Shown here piece by piece: positions 34,323 through 43,907 of a stretch of DNA of 64,000 nucleotides. The stretch spans positions 124,001-188,000 of the forward strand of contig CBFHYU010000001.1 in assembly GCA_965660165.1 (NCBI GenBank), in the 5' to 3' direction. The DNA comes from WTJO01 sp965660165. Its GTDB lineage: Bacteria; Pseudomonadota; Alphaproteobacteria; Puniceispirillales; Puniceispirillaceae. A program made the position numbers and the translations under genes. Every line of letters starts with the position of its first letter. Within the stretch, counting starts at the first letter, position 1. The notes below the pieces were generated by a model that saw only the letters and a list, made by a program, of their open reading frames with translations, did no database searches and was not told the DNA's origin.

Positions 34323-35735
34323 TCAGCATAAATCTGATGAAATCTTGGATGCAAGTATTTTTGAAAGCTGTTCTGCCTGTTGGGCGATTGTGCCCGCACC
34401 CACCACATCACCACAGCTTCCCTTTGTTGCTGCCCCAAGCGCAAATAGCGTGTTATAGGCATGACCTTCAGGATGTAACACTGCCAGATTTTGTGCAACT
34501 TCAGGGCCATCACCAAAGGCATTGCTGTGTATAATATCTGTCTCTAGCAGGGTCTGAAACAAGTTATCCTTTGCCACACCAGAGCAATTTACAACCATAT
34601 CTGATTCAATCTTATCACCAGAGGCAAGCTCAAGCTGAAATCTGTTTTCACATGACATAATGCCCGTCACCCTGTCTTTAACTATCAATAGCTGACCATT
34701 TGCCAGCATCTTCTGGGCAGCCTCAAAATTCTGTGGGGCAGATCGGTAACGTGCCAATGACCACCAGCTTCCAGCGTTTGCAAGTAGCCTGCGTTTATCT
34801 ATATCTGTTAATTCACGCCATTTATCTGAGAGATGAATTCTTAGGGATTCAAACAATTCCTGCCAGCCTGTTTGTGTCCAGTCATCCCCTTCTGCTGATA
34901 CTACCTGTCGTGAATAATGCAAAAATCCAGAAGCAGATAGCCTGCCTTCTGGCCAGCTAACAGCAGGCCGCGCTTGCCAGTCGGTTTGGCTAGGCGGCAA
35001 TATACCATGTGGCGAAACCACAAATATCTTGCCTGAAAAGCCTGTATTATAGGCTGCATAAATACCATCCATTGCGGTTAGCCCGCCACCAAGCAAACAT
35101 AGATCATAATGACTATCCACAGAGCAAAGCCACCTGCCATCCCATGGATTAACCACTAGATTTTTGGCGGCTGGCGAGCCCTCTTTGGCGAGGGCTTGAT
35201 CAATTTTGCATGGCCATGTTGGCGCTGGATTGCCTGTTGCTAGCACAACATGTCTGGCCAGAATCCTATCGCCTGCACTATGCGAGATATGCCAGACATC
35301 CTGTTGATATCTCATCGATAGGACAGTTGAATGTATCTGTTGTGGCAAACCATCTTTACAAATCTTATCAAGCCGCTCTGTCAGATAACGTGCAAAATCT
35401 TGCCTGCGGTAAAAATTGCCTTCAGGGCGGCTAGCCTGCTTATCAGATATATGAGTTGTTGCCCATGCCCCGAATTCATCTGGTCTGTCTGAAAATAATT
35501 TCATAATATCAGACCGCACATTCAATCTGAAATGCGGATTATCTGTGCCAAAGGCAGCACCGCTTCCAAAGGGTTTCTTGCCGCTATCTTCTGAAACGAT
35601 AGTAATCTTATTGGCTCGCTCAGGATTATCCTTGCACAAATGAAGAACCAATGCGGCTGCGCTAAATCCGCCACCAATAATTACCAATGGGATTATCTGA
35701 TTGTTATTAAGGGGTATCTGGCTATCAGGTGACAC
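34323..35735 (-). CDS. FAD/NAD(P)-binding protein (NAD_binding_9 type)
   Basis: A 470-residue protein with a Rossmann FAD motif near the N terminus (LVIIGGGFSAAALVLHL), GSGAAFGTDNPHFRLNVRS and a second dinucleotide site (YDLCLLGGGLTAMDGIYAAY). These features match the large family of FAD-dependent proteins annotated as HpyO/YdhS-like, whose reactions are mostly unknown. It starts with GTG, and that GTG shares a base with the TAG of a possible 50-codon ORF upstream (TAGTG). The position between the HpsN-like gene and exporters suggests a role with small-molecule oxidation, which is inference. Confidence 0.72.
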   Translation of the reverse strand: MSPDSQIPLNNNQIIPLVIIGGGFSAAALVLHLCKDNPERANKITIVSEDSGKKPFGSGAAFGTDNPHFRLNVRSDIMKLFSDRPDEFGAWATTHISDKQASRPEGNFYRRQDFARYLTERLDKICKDGLPQQIHSTVLSMRYQQDVWHISHSAGDRILARHVVLATGNPAPTWPCKIDQALAKEGSPAAKNLVVNPWDGRWLCSVDSHYDLCLLGGGLTAMDGIYAAYNTGFSGKIFVVSPHGILPPSQTDWQARPAVSWPEGRLSASGFLHYSRQVVSAEGDDWTQTGWQELFESLRIHLSDKWRELTDIDKRRLLANAGSWWSLARYRSAPQNFEAAQKMLANGQLLIVKDRVTGIMSCENRFQLELASGDKIESDMVVNCSGVAKDNLFQTLLETDIIHSNAFGDGPEVAQNLAVLHPEGHAYNTLFALGAATKGSCGDVVGAGTIAQQAEQLSKILASKISSDLC

Positions 35736-35887
35736 TATATTGAACCAATGTTAATGTTTATCCATAATAAAGGCATTGTGCCGTGCGCCGAATAAGGTGG
35801 CAATATATATCCCTGCCTGAGCAAAAAAATAGTCAGATAAGATAGCTGATAGATAAAAATAAGACTGCCTATACCCACAGGTGTCAT
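35735..35887 (-). CDS. Possible 50-residue membrane peptide
   Basis: An ATG at 35887, 11 nt after the EamA gene's stop, opens a 50-codon frame with one hydrophobic stretch (GSLIFIYQLSYLTIFLL). Its stop TAG overlaps the GTG start of the FAD/NAD protein (TAGTG). The tight fit on both sides suggests an operon member. No ribosome-binding site or family is visible, and the composition could be chance. Confidence 0.25.
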   Translation of the reverse strand: MTPVGIGSLIFIYQLSYLTIFLLRQGYILPPYSAHGTMPLLWININIGSI

Positions 35888-35897
35888 TGCGGCGCTG

Positions 35898-36764
35898 TTA
35901 GCTTTGGCGTGCCCATCTGCGGGTAGCGATATATACCCCCGCACTGGCAAGGCAAAATCCAGCAATATCCTGTATGGTTAAAAATTCATCCAGCACCAGC
36001 CATGCCATCAATGCAGATACTGGCGGCACGAGAAAAAACAAGGTAGCTGTCTGGCTGGCAGAGCCTGACTTAATCAGGATCATCAATATTGTGAAGGCGC
36101 CAAAAGACACTGCAATAATCTGCCAGCTCATTGCTAGAATAAATGGCCATGTCACTGTGATCTGTGCATCTTCAAAGCCAAGCACCATGACCAAATGAAA
36201 TAGCCCAGCCCCGATTGCCTGATAGCAATTACTGACAGAAAGCGGCATATTTGAGGGCGATTTTTTAGTCCAGAGTGTGCCTGCCGATACTGCCAATAAT
36301 GCAATGATGGTTGCGATAAAGCCAATCGCTGGAATGTCGTTTCCAACATCAATGCCAATTACAAGCGCAGCACCACCAAAGCCTAGCGCTATGCCTATCC
36401 AGCCCCATTTTGTGAGCCGTTCGCCAAGCACAGGACCTGCCAGTACAGCCGTAAGGATAGGCTGAAGCGAAACAATCAACGCCGAAAGTCCCGCTGACAT
36501 GCCTTCAGACTGAGCAAAAAACACCCCGCCAAGATATAAACCATGAAACAGCACCCCAGTGCCAATCGCATAGAATAATTCTGATTTTGAGACATGAAAG
36601 CTATCTTTAAGATATAGCCCAACCAGCCCAAATCCGCTGGCCACGATGATAAATCGTACCCCAAGCGAGGCAAAGGGCGTTCCGTCTGCCACGATGATCT
36701 TGCCGCTGATAAAAGCAGATGACCATAGTAACACAAATAATAGCGGGAAAGATTTAGTCACCAC
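35898..36764 (-). CDS. EamA-family (DMT) exporter
   Basis: A 288-residue inner-membrane protein with ten predicted segments in two EamA repeats: LFVLLWSSAFISGKIIV opens the first, and FFLVPPVSALMAWLVLDEFLT closes the second. It starts with GTG, overlapping the end of the metallo-hydrolase gene by 11 nt, so translation is coupled. The substrate is unknown. It is the first of four members of this family encountered within 7 kb. Confidence 0.82.
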   Translation of the reverse strand: MVTKSFPLLFVLLWSSAFISGKIIVADGTPFASLGVRFIIVASGFGLVGLYLKDSFHVSKSELFYAIGTGVLFHGLYLGGVFFAQSEGMSAGLSALIVSLQPILTAVLAGPVLGERLTKWGWIGIALGFGGAALVIGIDVGNDIPAIGFIATIIALLAVSAGTLWTKKSPSNMPLSVSNCYQAIGAGLFHLVMVLGFEDAQITVTWPFILAMSWQIIAVSFGAFTILMILIKSGSASQTATLFFLVPPVSALMAWLVLDEFLTIQDIAGFCLASAGVYIATRRWARQS

Positions 36765-37782
36765 CTTGCGCTTTCAGATGAAATAGATCAGGCTGTCCTG
36801 CTATTGTTTCTTGCTCCAGAATCTTCTGTGCAACCAAATAATTAAGATGCGCCCGCGCTTCACCAGAGGCGAAGTAAAGTTCGTGATCTGAAAATCTGCG
36901 GCCAAATAAAACATCAATCGCATCTGATGTGCTAAGCGGCGAGATTCTAGCAGCATCAGATAGCAAAGCCAGCCTGTCATGATGATGGCTGATAAGCTGT
37001 TTAGCACGTCTGCCAGCCTGAATAAATGGCCAGTCATGACCAGGAAAGACCTTGACCTCATCATCAAGATGGCTCATCTCATCAAGATATTCGAGATAGG
37101 CAGATAATAAATCATCTTCTCTATTTCTAATGTCAGCAGAGATATTTGGCGAAATGCGCGGCAATAGAAAATCCATCCCGATATACAGGTTACGTTCGCT
37201 ATCCATCAGGCTGATATGATCATCTGAATGACCCCTATCTGTCCTAATAACCCAGCGTCCAGCAGGGGTGGTGATGACATCGCCTGCCGCTACATAGCCA
37301 ATATCAGAAAAAGCAGATGACATGCGCCGATAACGTGAACCGCCCGTTGCGGTTGCCTGAATATGCACCTCTTCTAGGCCGAACGCACGATAATGGGCAG
37401 CGGTTATCTTGCCATATTCTGCATCTGACAGCGCATATAGCCAGCGCGCATGTTCTGCTTCAGCCTCTGTCATTTCCATTTTCAGACCAAAGCGTCTGGC
37501 TAGCTCGCCTGCATAGCCAATATGATCCACATGATGATGGGTAATAATCAGACGTGATATGGATTTACCCGCAAGCGGGCCATCAAATAATGCCTGCCAG
37601 CTATCTGCTGTAGCCTGTGTATTTACCCCAGCATCAATCAGGCACAGCCCATCGCCCGTATCAATGATATACAGGTTAATATGGTTAAGCCGAAACGGTA
37701 GTTCAAACCGTGCCCAGTAAATATCATCTGCTAGCTGGCGTAGCTGGCCTGTTGCTGGCACATCTATATCAAGCGGTTGCAT
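36754..37782 (-). CDS. MBL-fold metallo-hydrolase
   Basis: A 342-residue metallo-beta-lactamase-fold protein. The metal motif ITHHHVDHIGYAGE lies at about 80-93, a later His is in RGHSDDHISL, Asp is in GMDFLLPRI and the last His is in VFPGHDWPF. A C-terminal helical domain, RAHLNYLVAQKILEQETI, resembles the winged-helix part of LACTB2-like members. Its start shares one base with the stop of the FAA-hydrolase gene (TGATG). It probably hydrolyses a thioester or lactone in the same pathway. Confidence 0.82.
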   Translation of the reverse strand: MQPLDIDVPATGQLRQLADDIYWARFELPFRLNHINLYIIDTGDGLCLIDAGVNTQATADSWQALFDGPLAGKSISRLIITHHHVDHIGYAGELARRFGLKMEMTEAEAEHARWLYALSDAEYGKITAAHYRAFGLEEVHIQATATGGSRYRRMSSAFSDIGYVAAGDVITTPAGRWVIRTDRGHSDDHISLMDSERNLYIGMDFLLPRISPNISADIRNREDDLLSAYLEYLDEMSHLDDEVKVFPGHDWPFIQAGRRAKQLISHHHDRLALLSDAARISPLSTSDAIDVLFGRRFSDHELYFASGEARAHLNYLVAQKILEQETIAGQPDLFHLKAQGGD

Positions 37783-38489
37783 CAGGCAGGCGAGGTCAAT
37801 GTGATCTCAATCTCTCCCAGCCCTTCAATACCGCCTTTGATTACATCGCCAGCAACCACCGCGCCAACACCAGATGGCGTGCCTGTAAAGATCAAATCTC
37901 CACGCCTAAGGGTGACAGACTGGCTACAAAAGGCAATAATTTCAGCCACATTCCACGTTAGTTCAGACAGGCAGGCATCTTGCTTTATTTCGTCATTTAC
38001 AGATAGCCAGATACGACCTTCTGACAATTCTTTCTGTGCTGCGGGAATATCTTTCATCGCCCGCATCGGGGCAAGCGGAGCAGAATTATCAAATGCCTTT
38101 CCCCAATCCCAAGGGCGGCCTTTTTCACGATGGGCAATTTGCTGATCACGTCGTGTAAAGTCAATGCCTACCCCTGCACCCCAGATATAATCCATGGCCT
38201 GATCAGGCTCGATATCGGCACCATCTTTGCCAATCCCTAGTACCAGTTCAATTTCATAATGAAAATTGCTGGTAATTGGGGGATATGGAATATGCGACCC
38301 TGTCTCTACCAGCGCATCTGCAGGTTTGGTAAAGAAAAAAGGTGGCTCTCTATCATCAAACCCCATTTCACGCGCATGGGCGGCATAGTTACGGCCAACA
38401 CAAAAAATCCGTCTTACAGGAAAGCGGCGATCATCACCGTGAATTGCTGCTGATGCCTGAGGCTGAGGGGAGAAAATATATTCTGACAT
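37782..38489 (-). CDS. Fumarylpyruvate hydrolase-like FAA hydrolase
   Basis: A 235-residue single-domain FAH-fold enzyme. Seen are RIFCVGRNYAAHAREMG, FFFTKPADALVETG, the metal ligands in HYEIELVLGIG and DFTRRDQQ, and LIFTGTPSGVGAV. Length and motifs fit the NagK-type fumarylpyruvate/acylpyruvate hydrolases that end gentisate-type pathways, but no gentisate dioxygenase is in view, so the physiological substrate may be another acylpyruvate or oxaloacetate enol. AGGA lies six nt before the ATG. Confidence 0.82.
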   Translation of the reverse strand: MSEYIFSPQPQASAAIHGDDRRFPVRRIFCVGRNYAAHAREMGFDDREPPFFFTKPADALVETGSHIPYPPITSNFHYEIELVLGIGKDGADIEPDQAMDYIWGAGVGIDFTRRDQQIAHREKGRPWDWGKAFDNSAPLAPMRAMKDIPAAQKELSEGRIWLSVNDEIKQDACLSELTWNVAEIIAFCSQSVTLRRGDLIFTGTPSGVGAVVAGDVIKGGIEGLGEIEITLTSPA

Positions 38490-38584
38490 GACATATCCTT
38501 ACCATAAAAAGCGTTACTCTCGACTACATTAGACACAGGTTTTTGCTTTTGCAATATACCGCATAGATGATAGTGAAAACAGCG

Positions 38585-39520
38585 CTACATCTTGGCTGTT
38601 TGATACGAGATAAAACTGCCCGCACCAATAATAAGCGCCATGCCGGCAATATCGGAAAGGCTTAGCAAATTACCCCAGATCAGCCATCCGCTTAGCCCTG
38701 CAGAAATAAGATAACTATATTCAAACACGACAAGATAGCTTGCATCAGCAGACTGATAAGCCACTGTTAGCATCCACACAGACAAAATAGTCAGCACTGC
38801 CATCACCATGATCCAGAACAGGCTAATCATCGAAATTGTGCTCATGCCTGCCATCATAAAGCTGGTATCACCCCCCAATCTGGAAGGCGACATGCTGAAC
38901 CAACCTGCAACTGCCAAACCCGCAATCCCAAGCCCTGTAAAATAGAATACAGATAGGCACATTGGGCTTTCTTCAGTGCAATATCGGTTGGTGACAATGA
39001 TATTGCCAGCATAAAAAGCGCCCGCGATTACAGGCAAAAGATGAAGCAGGCTAAATTCTGCCATATCAGGACGCAATACCAACCATACCCCTGCACTGCC
39101 AAGCGCTACTGCCAAAAGACGTCTTTTTCCAGGCAAAATACGGTAACATACAGCCAGTAATATCAGCACAAAAATAGGCGAGGTAAATAGACCTGCCCCT
39201 GCAACAGCAGAGGGCAGAAATGATAACACCGAAAAAAATAGCATCATCGCGATAATGATAAGACTGCTTCTGGCAAGCACAAACCGCCAACGCTTTGGCA
39301 TTAGCCCAAGCCCTGTTTTGCGAGCAATCACCACCACCCCCAATACCGCTATGATAGATCTGATAAAATGAAACTGGCCAAGCCCAACATCATCTGAGAC
39401 CAACGGCACAAGCGAATCTGAAACACCAAGTATCGAAATGCCAGCCGCAAGCAAAAGCCCGCTTTTTAAGGGCGCAGATAATGATGATGGTAATAATCTA
39501 AACAGAATTGAATGTTGCAT
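38585..39520 (-). CDS. EamA-family (DMT) exporter
   Basis: A 311-residue inner-membrane protein with ten hydrophobic segments in two repeats. The first opens with LKSGLLLAAGISILGVSDSLVPLV, and the second ends YSYLISAGLSGWLIWG. It is similar in design to other alphaproteobacterial RarD/EamA carriers. It has 95 nt of its own leader after the FAA hydrolase gene, so it may have its own promoter. The substrate is unknown. Confidence 0.8.
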   Translation of the reverse strand: MQHSILFRLLPSSLSAPLKSGLLLAAGISILGVSDSLVPLVSDDVGLGQFHFIRSIIAVLGVVVIARKTGLGLMPKRWRFVLARSSLIIIAMMLFFSVLSFLPSAVAGAGLFTSPIFVLILLAVCYRILPGKRRLLAVALGSAGVWLVLRPDMAEFSLLHLLPVIAGAFYAGNIIVTNRYCTEESPMCLSVFYFTGLGIAGLAVAGWFSMSPSRLGGDTSFMMAGMSTISMISLFWIMVMAVLTILSVWMLTVAYQSADASYLVVFEYSYLISAGLSGWLIWGNLLSLSDIAGMALIIGAGSFISYQTAKM

Positions 39521-39573
39521 AGCTTAAGCATTAGCCTAGCTAGCATAGAAATAGAAATAAAAATTAGCAGATA

Positions 39574-40050
39574 TTATGACGCATTTGATTTTCTAGGCGC
39601 TGTCACGCCTGTGGTCATCCACCAATCAGCTTTGATCTCAGCAGTTACATCATCTGTGGCTGTTTTGCGTAAATCCCAGATATAGCTATAGCCATTTCCG
39701 TCACGGCCTTTCAGATCAACTTTGAATCTGGCCGTAGTATCGTCCTTTTCAATCAAACTATATGAATAGCCTTTATGGCCTACCATCGGTGCATAGGCTG
39801 GATAGGTAAATAATCTGGCAAACCGCACAATTGGGCCAGTAGCGCGCCTATTATCAGGATGCGCAAACGCCCAGACCTGCTCAATACCTGAAATATCATC
39901 TTTGCTTGCTTGCAATCCAAGAAGCTGAATCTCAATTACCTGCTCAGGTGAATAGGCGCTGTCAGGCTGGATCAGCCGTCCATTTTCTGCGTGCGCAACG
40001 CCTTGCACCCACAGACCCACTATCATCAAAACTGCAAATAACTGTCTCAT
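39574..40050 (-). CDS. DUF4864 domain protein with signal peptide
   Basis: A 158-residue protein beginning with an export signal (LFAVLMIVGLWVQGVAHA) and then a cystatin-like domain of the DUF4864 type: EQVIEIQLLGLQASKDD, IEQVWAFAHPDNRRATGPI, RFARLFTYPAYAPMVGH, and a C-terminal WWMTTGV. It should be periplasmic or secreted. The function of the family is unknown. Confidence 0.78.
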   Translation of the reverse strand: MRQLFAVLMIVGLWVQGVAHAENGRLIQPDSAYSPEQVIEIQLLGLQASKDDISGIEQVWAFAHPDNRRATGPIVRFARLFTYPAYAPMVGHKGYSYSLIEKDDTTARFKVDLKGRDGNGYSYIWDLRKTATDDVTAEIKADWWMTTGVTAPRKSNAS

Positions 40051-40072
40051 GCAGTTATTACGCTGAATTTAA

Positions 40073-40759
40073 TTAGCTGGATGACAGAAGCGGAAATAGC
40101 GCACGTAAATCAGAGCCAATATGATGGGGTGTGCCAGCCAGCCTTTCTAGCGGCATACCAGCGCGATTTGCCCATAGGCTATGATAGCCAAAATGGGCTG
40201 CCGCTGCCGCATCCCATCCATTTGACGAGGCAAATAGAATCTCGCCAGCCTCAGCGTCATAGCGATCACAGCCTAGCTGGTAAATCGGGGCAGCGGGTTT
40301 ATAGATTTTGACATCTTCAACAGAAATCATGGCATCAAACCTGTCAATCAGCCCTGCATTTGTAAACGCTTCAGCCAGCATATCATGATTGCCATTGGAC
40401 AAAATAGCCGCAGGCAGACCAGCTGATTTTATTTCAGCCAGCACTTCTGTGACTTCTGGATAGGCATCAAGCCGACGATATAGATCAAGCAACGCCTCAC
40501 GCATATCCCCATCTTCTAGCGATAATGCTTCAAGCGCATAATCAAGCGCATCACAGGTGATTTGCCAGAACGGGATATAGTCACCAGATAAAGACCGAAG
40601 CCAGCTATAATTAAGCTGGCGCGCACGCCATAAGGTTGCCAATTCAGGCCATTTCTCAGCCAATATTGGAAATCTGCCTGATGAGGCCAGTCTTGCTGCT
40701 GCAGAATCAACATCCAAAATCGTGCCATAGGCATCAAATAGAACTGCTTTATATCTCAT
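40073..40759 (-). CDS. Haloacid dehalogenase type II
   Basis: A 228-residue HAD superfamily hydrolase. The nucleophile Asp is in LFDAYGTILDVDSA, Ser/Asn in LSNGNHDMLAEA, Lys in VKIYKPAAPIYQLG, and the type II signature in FASSNGWDAAAAAHFGYHSLW. These enzymes hydrolyse L-2-haloacids. Since this class also includes phosphatase-like members, the substrate should be tested. GGATAGGGG directly precedes the ATG. It sits between two exporters and DUF4864. Confidence 0.85.
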   Translation of the reverse strand: MRYKAVLFDAYGTILDVDSAAARLASSGRFPILAEKWPELATLWRARQLNYSWLRSLSGDYIPFWQITCDALDYALEALSLEDGDMREALLDLYRRLDAYPEVTEVLAEIKSAGLPAAILSNGNHDMLAEAFTNAGLIDRFDAMISVEDVKIYKPAAPIYQLGCDRYDAEAGEILFASSNGWDAAAAAHFGYHSLWANRAGMPLERLAGTPHHIGSDLRALFPLLSSS

Positions 40760-40790
40760 CCCCTATCCTTTCAGGCCGAAACTACGTCTT

Positions 40791-41717
40791 TCAGGAAGCG
40801 TTTCGGGAATTTTTTCGAATCATCACCACAGAACGCTGGGCAATAATGATACTGGCGACAATAATCACAAGCGCAACCAACCTGTTTAGCGTTACGGGCT
40901 CATCCAGAACCAGCCACCCTATCAACACAGCGACCATCGGAATAAGATAGCCCACATTTGATGTGAAGCCCGCACCTGCGCTATAAATCAACATATATCT
41001 TAATGAAAAGGCAAGCCCTGTCGAGACAAATCCAAGCCAAAATAGCGCTGCCCATATCTCTGGGCTGAATGCGCCTAAATCTGGCTGTTCAACAATAACT
41101 GCAAGCGGCACAGCGATAAGCGAGGAAATCACAAAGCTGGCGCCCGCAATTACAGGCGGCGGTAAATGTGAAATTGGCCTGACAGATAAATTCGAGCTGG
41201 CATAACAGCCAGCCGCCGCTATCAGCGCGAATTGCGCCCAGAACAGGCTTGTACCCATTTGTCTGATACCATCAATAAACAGCAATGCTACGCCACCAAA
41301 GCCCAGAACCACGCCGCCAAACCGCTTTAATGATAATTTCTCGTCACCTGTAATATAATGACCCCCTAGCACGGTAATTAACGGGCCTGAGGCCATCAAT
41401 AATCCTGCCAGAGATGAAGCAACATGCAATTCAGCCCAGCTGATCAATATAAAGGGCGCCATTGTGCCTGTAATGCCAACAAATACCAGCCTGAATGACA
41501 GAAGCTGTTTGAGAGGCGGAATCAATGAGCGTCTAAAGCCAAGATAAATCGCGACAGCTAGTAATGCTAGCACTGAGCGCATACCAGCCACTGTGAATGG
41601 TCCTGTGCCTTCAACTGCAATTTTAATCGCCCCAAACGCCGACCCCCAAATCACAGAAAGCGCCAATAAAATGATCAAATCCTGAATAGAGGTTTTTCGT
41701 GTTTCAAAGTCAGACAT
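40791..41717 (-). CDS. EamA-family (DMT) exporter
   Basis: A 308-residue membrane protein with two EamA repeats (LSVIWGSAFGAIKIAVEG at the start, VGYLIPMVAVLIGWLVLDEPVT in the second). I start it at the ATG at 41717, which shares a base with the stop of the preceding EamA gene (TAATG). A more distant upstream ATG lies inside that gene. Translation is coupled with the upstream paralogue, so the two may form a heteromeric carrier, as small multidrug-resistance pairs do. That is speculative. Confidence 0.82.
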   Translation of the reverse strand: MSDFETRKTSIQDLIILLALSVIWGSAFGAIKIAVEGTGPFTVAGMRSVLALLAVAIYLGFRRSLIPPLKQLLSFRLVFVGITGTMAPFILISWAELHVASSLAGLLMASGPLITVLGGHYITGDEKLSLKRFGGVVLGFGGVALLFIDGIRQMGTSLFWAQFALIAAAGCYASSNLSVRPISHLPPPVIAGASFVISSLIAVPLAVIVEQPDLGAFSPEIWAALFWLGFVSTGLAFSLRYMLIYSAGAGFTSNVGYLIPMVAVLIGWLVLDEPVTLNRLVALVIIVASIIIAQRSVVMIRKNSRNAS

Positions 41718-42610
41718 TATAATTCCACCAACAACACAGCGCTTAGCACTACCAGACATGCCCCAACCCATGCAGCAATTGGCGGACATTTACCTGTTCG
41801 ATACCAGACAAAGGGCAAGATCAATACAGGGCTGGTCGCAGATAAAATTGTTACATCTGCAACATTGCCTGTTTTTAATGCCTGCAATAACAGCGCAACC
41901 CCAAAAGATAATCCAAAAAACCCATTAGCAATGATCATCCAGCCAGTTTTGATATCAGGCAAAATTATAATCTGCTTTCGGGCAGGATCAAACGGCAGAC
42001 TCAGCCAGAATATCACTGCCCCAACCCCAACCCTTACCAGACTTACCATCAGCGGATCCATCCCTGCTTCCATCACTGGACGCAAAAACAGCACCCCTGC
42101 CGCCTGACCAATCGCCGCCAATATACCTGCGCCTACGCCTATCCACAGGGGCGGAGTGATATCTTCCCAGACATGCAACAAATCGCGTCTTTTGCCATAA
42201 ATCACTGCCAAACAAATACCAATAAATCCAAAGATAACTGCAAATATAGTGCTGATAGACACAGCTTCATCTAGCACCAGCCAGCCTAGCAAGGCGGCGA
42301 TAGGCGCATTAGCAGCAAATAAAATCCCTGTACGTCTAGGCCCTAGCCTGCGCATCGAGACAAATAAAAAATAATCGCCAAGCACAACTCCGATCAATGA
42401 AGATAGCAAAATGGGCAGGATAAAATCAGGCGGCAACGCCCATGATGCATCAGTGACAAGCATCATGATACATAATAGCAAACTGGCCGCTAGCATCCGC
42501 AATCGATTAAAATGTACCGAACCAAGCTGCCTTGCAGGGCCATGCCCAAATAGGCTTGCCAATGTCCAACTTAGCGCCGCGCCAATCGCAAAAAAATAGG
42601 CTGTCATCAC
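41717..42610 (-). CDS. EamA-family (DMT) exporter
   Basis: A 297-residue protein with ten hydrophobic segments. Characteristic stretches are LSWTLASLFGHGPARQLG near the start and FAANAPIAALLGWLVLDEAVS in the first repeat. Its ATG overlaps the stop of metZ by 4 nt (ATGA), and its own stop overlaps the start of the next EamA gene. It thus sits in a run metZ-EamA-EamA. A role in exporting methionine- or homoserine-related compounds is possible. Confidence 0.82.
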   Translation of the reverse strand: MMTAYFFAIGAALSWTLASLFGHGPARQLGSVHFNRLRMLAASLLLCIMMLVTDASWALPPDFILPILLSSLIGVVLGDYFLFVSMRRLGPRRTGILFAANAPIAALLGWLVLDEAVSISTIFAVIFGFIGICLAVIYGKRRDLLHVWEDITPPLWIGVGAGILAAIGQAAGVLFLRPVMEAGMDPLMVSLVRVGVGAVIFWLSLPFDPARKQIIILPDIKTGWMIIANGFFGLSFGVALLLQALKTGNVADVTILSATSPVLILPFVWYRTGKCPPIAAWVGACLVVLSAVLLVEL

Positions 42611-43803
42611 CGTGCTAAGGCTAAGGCCTGATCAATATCAGCCCATAAATCAGCCTTATCTTCTAGCCCAACTGACAGTCTAATAAAGCCATCACTAATG
42701 CCTAGCTGATCTCGTTCTGCCTGAGATAGATTAGCGTGGGTGGTACTAGCTGGATGACAGGCAAGTGACTTTGAATCACCTAGATTGTTGGAAATATCAA
42801 TCAGTGATAGCGAATCCAAAAAGCGAAACGCAGCCTGTTTGCCGCCTGAAAGCTCAAAAGCCATAAGCGTGCTGAAATCTGTCATTTGCTTTTTGGCAAG
42901 TGCATATTGCGGGTGGCTAGGATGACCTGGATATCGCAACGAGGCAATGCGGCTATCCTGCCCAAGCTTATCTGCAATATATCGGCTATTGGCGGTCTGG
43001 GCATCTACCCTCAGATGCAATGTTTCAAGTGATTTCAGCGCGACCCACGCATTAAATGGGCTCATCGAAGCGCCTGTCTGTCGATAAAATGGCAGAAACA
43101 CCTCTTCAATAAAGTCACGACTACCTAGCACCGCGCCGCCTAACATTCGGCCTTGACCGTCAATATGCTTTGTTGTCGAGTAGGTCACAATATCTGCGCC
43201 CAATGCCAAAGGCGACTGATAAATTGGGGTCGCAAATACATTATCTACCACCAGCTTTGCCCCTGCATTATGTGCTAATTCTGAAACAGCCTTGATATCA
43301 ACAAGATCAAGAAGCGGATTTGACGGTGATTCCAAAAATACTAGCGCTGCAGGGCGAGACAGGGCATGTTGCCAATCCTGCAAATCACGCCCGTCAACCA
43401 GAGTAGTGTGAATCCCCCAACGTGGCAGAATTTTTGCCACAATTGCATAACATGCCCCAAATAACGCGCGGCTAGCCACAATTCTATCGCCTGATTGAAG
43501 CTGACATGCCAGTGCTGAAAAAATAGCAGACATGCCAGTGGCACACACACGGCAGGCTTCTGCACCTTCAAGGGCCGCCAGTCGGGTCTCAAGCATTGAG
43601 AGCGTTGGATTGCCATAGCGTGAATAGACATATCTGTCCTTATCACCTGAAAACGCATCTGCTGCTTCTTGTGCCGAGCTATACACATAGCCAGAATTGA
43701 GATAAAGCGCTTCTGAGGTTTCATCAAATTCGCTTCTCATCAGCCCTGCTCTAACAGCAAGGGTGCGTGGCTTTACACTAGTCTGCTTAGAATTATCTGA
43801 CAT
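42607..43803 (-). CDS. metZ: O-succinylhomoserine sulfhydrylase
   Basis: A 398-residue Cys/Met metabolism PLP enzyme that makes homocysteine from O-succinylhomoserine and sulfide. Seen are YVYSRYGNPTLSMLETRLA, the cofactor residues in VDNVFATPIYQSPLALGAD, and the Schiff-base Lys in VTYSTTKHIDGQGRMLGG. The MetZ-type ends (SLIDISNNLGDSKSLACHPAST, LSVGLEDKADL) are present. A promoter-like TTGACC-N18-TATAAC lies about 105 nt upstream, leaving a structured leader. It overlaps the following EamA gene by 4 nt. Confidence 0.88.
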   Translation of the reverse strand: MSDNSKQTSVKPRTLAVRAGLMRSEFDETSEALYLNSGYVYSSAQEAADAFSGDKDRYVYSRYGNPTLSMLETRLAALEGAEACRVCATGMSAIFSALACQLQSGDRIVASRALFGACYAIVAKILPRWGIHTTLVDGRDLQDWQHALSRPAALVFLESPSNPLLDLVDIKAVSELAHNAGAKLVVDNVFATPIYQSPLALGADIVTYSTTKHIDGQGRMLGGAVLGSRDFIEEVFLPFYRQTGASMSPFNAWVALKSLETLHLRVDAQTANSRYIADKLGQDSRIASLRYPGHPSHPQYALAKKQMTDFSTLMAFELSGGKQAAFRFLDSLSLIDISNNLGDSKSLACHPASTTHANLSQAERDQLGISDGFIRLSVGLEDKADLWADIDQALALAR

Positions 43804-43907
43804 AGGCTATATCTCTTTCGAAACAATAGATAGCAGGTGACAGGATGACCTATGCTTATGAGGCTCAGCCATAGGGTTTCGCTGTCAGTGCAACAGGGAA
43901 TTTAGAT

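Noticed and set aside
43804..43907. SAM-II riboswitch upstream of metZ
   Set aside because: The conserved SAM-II core (including CTAAAAAGG) is absent on the minus strand.
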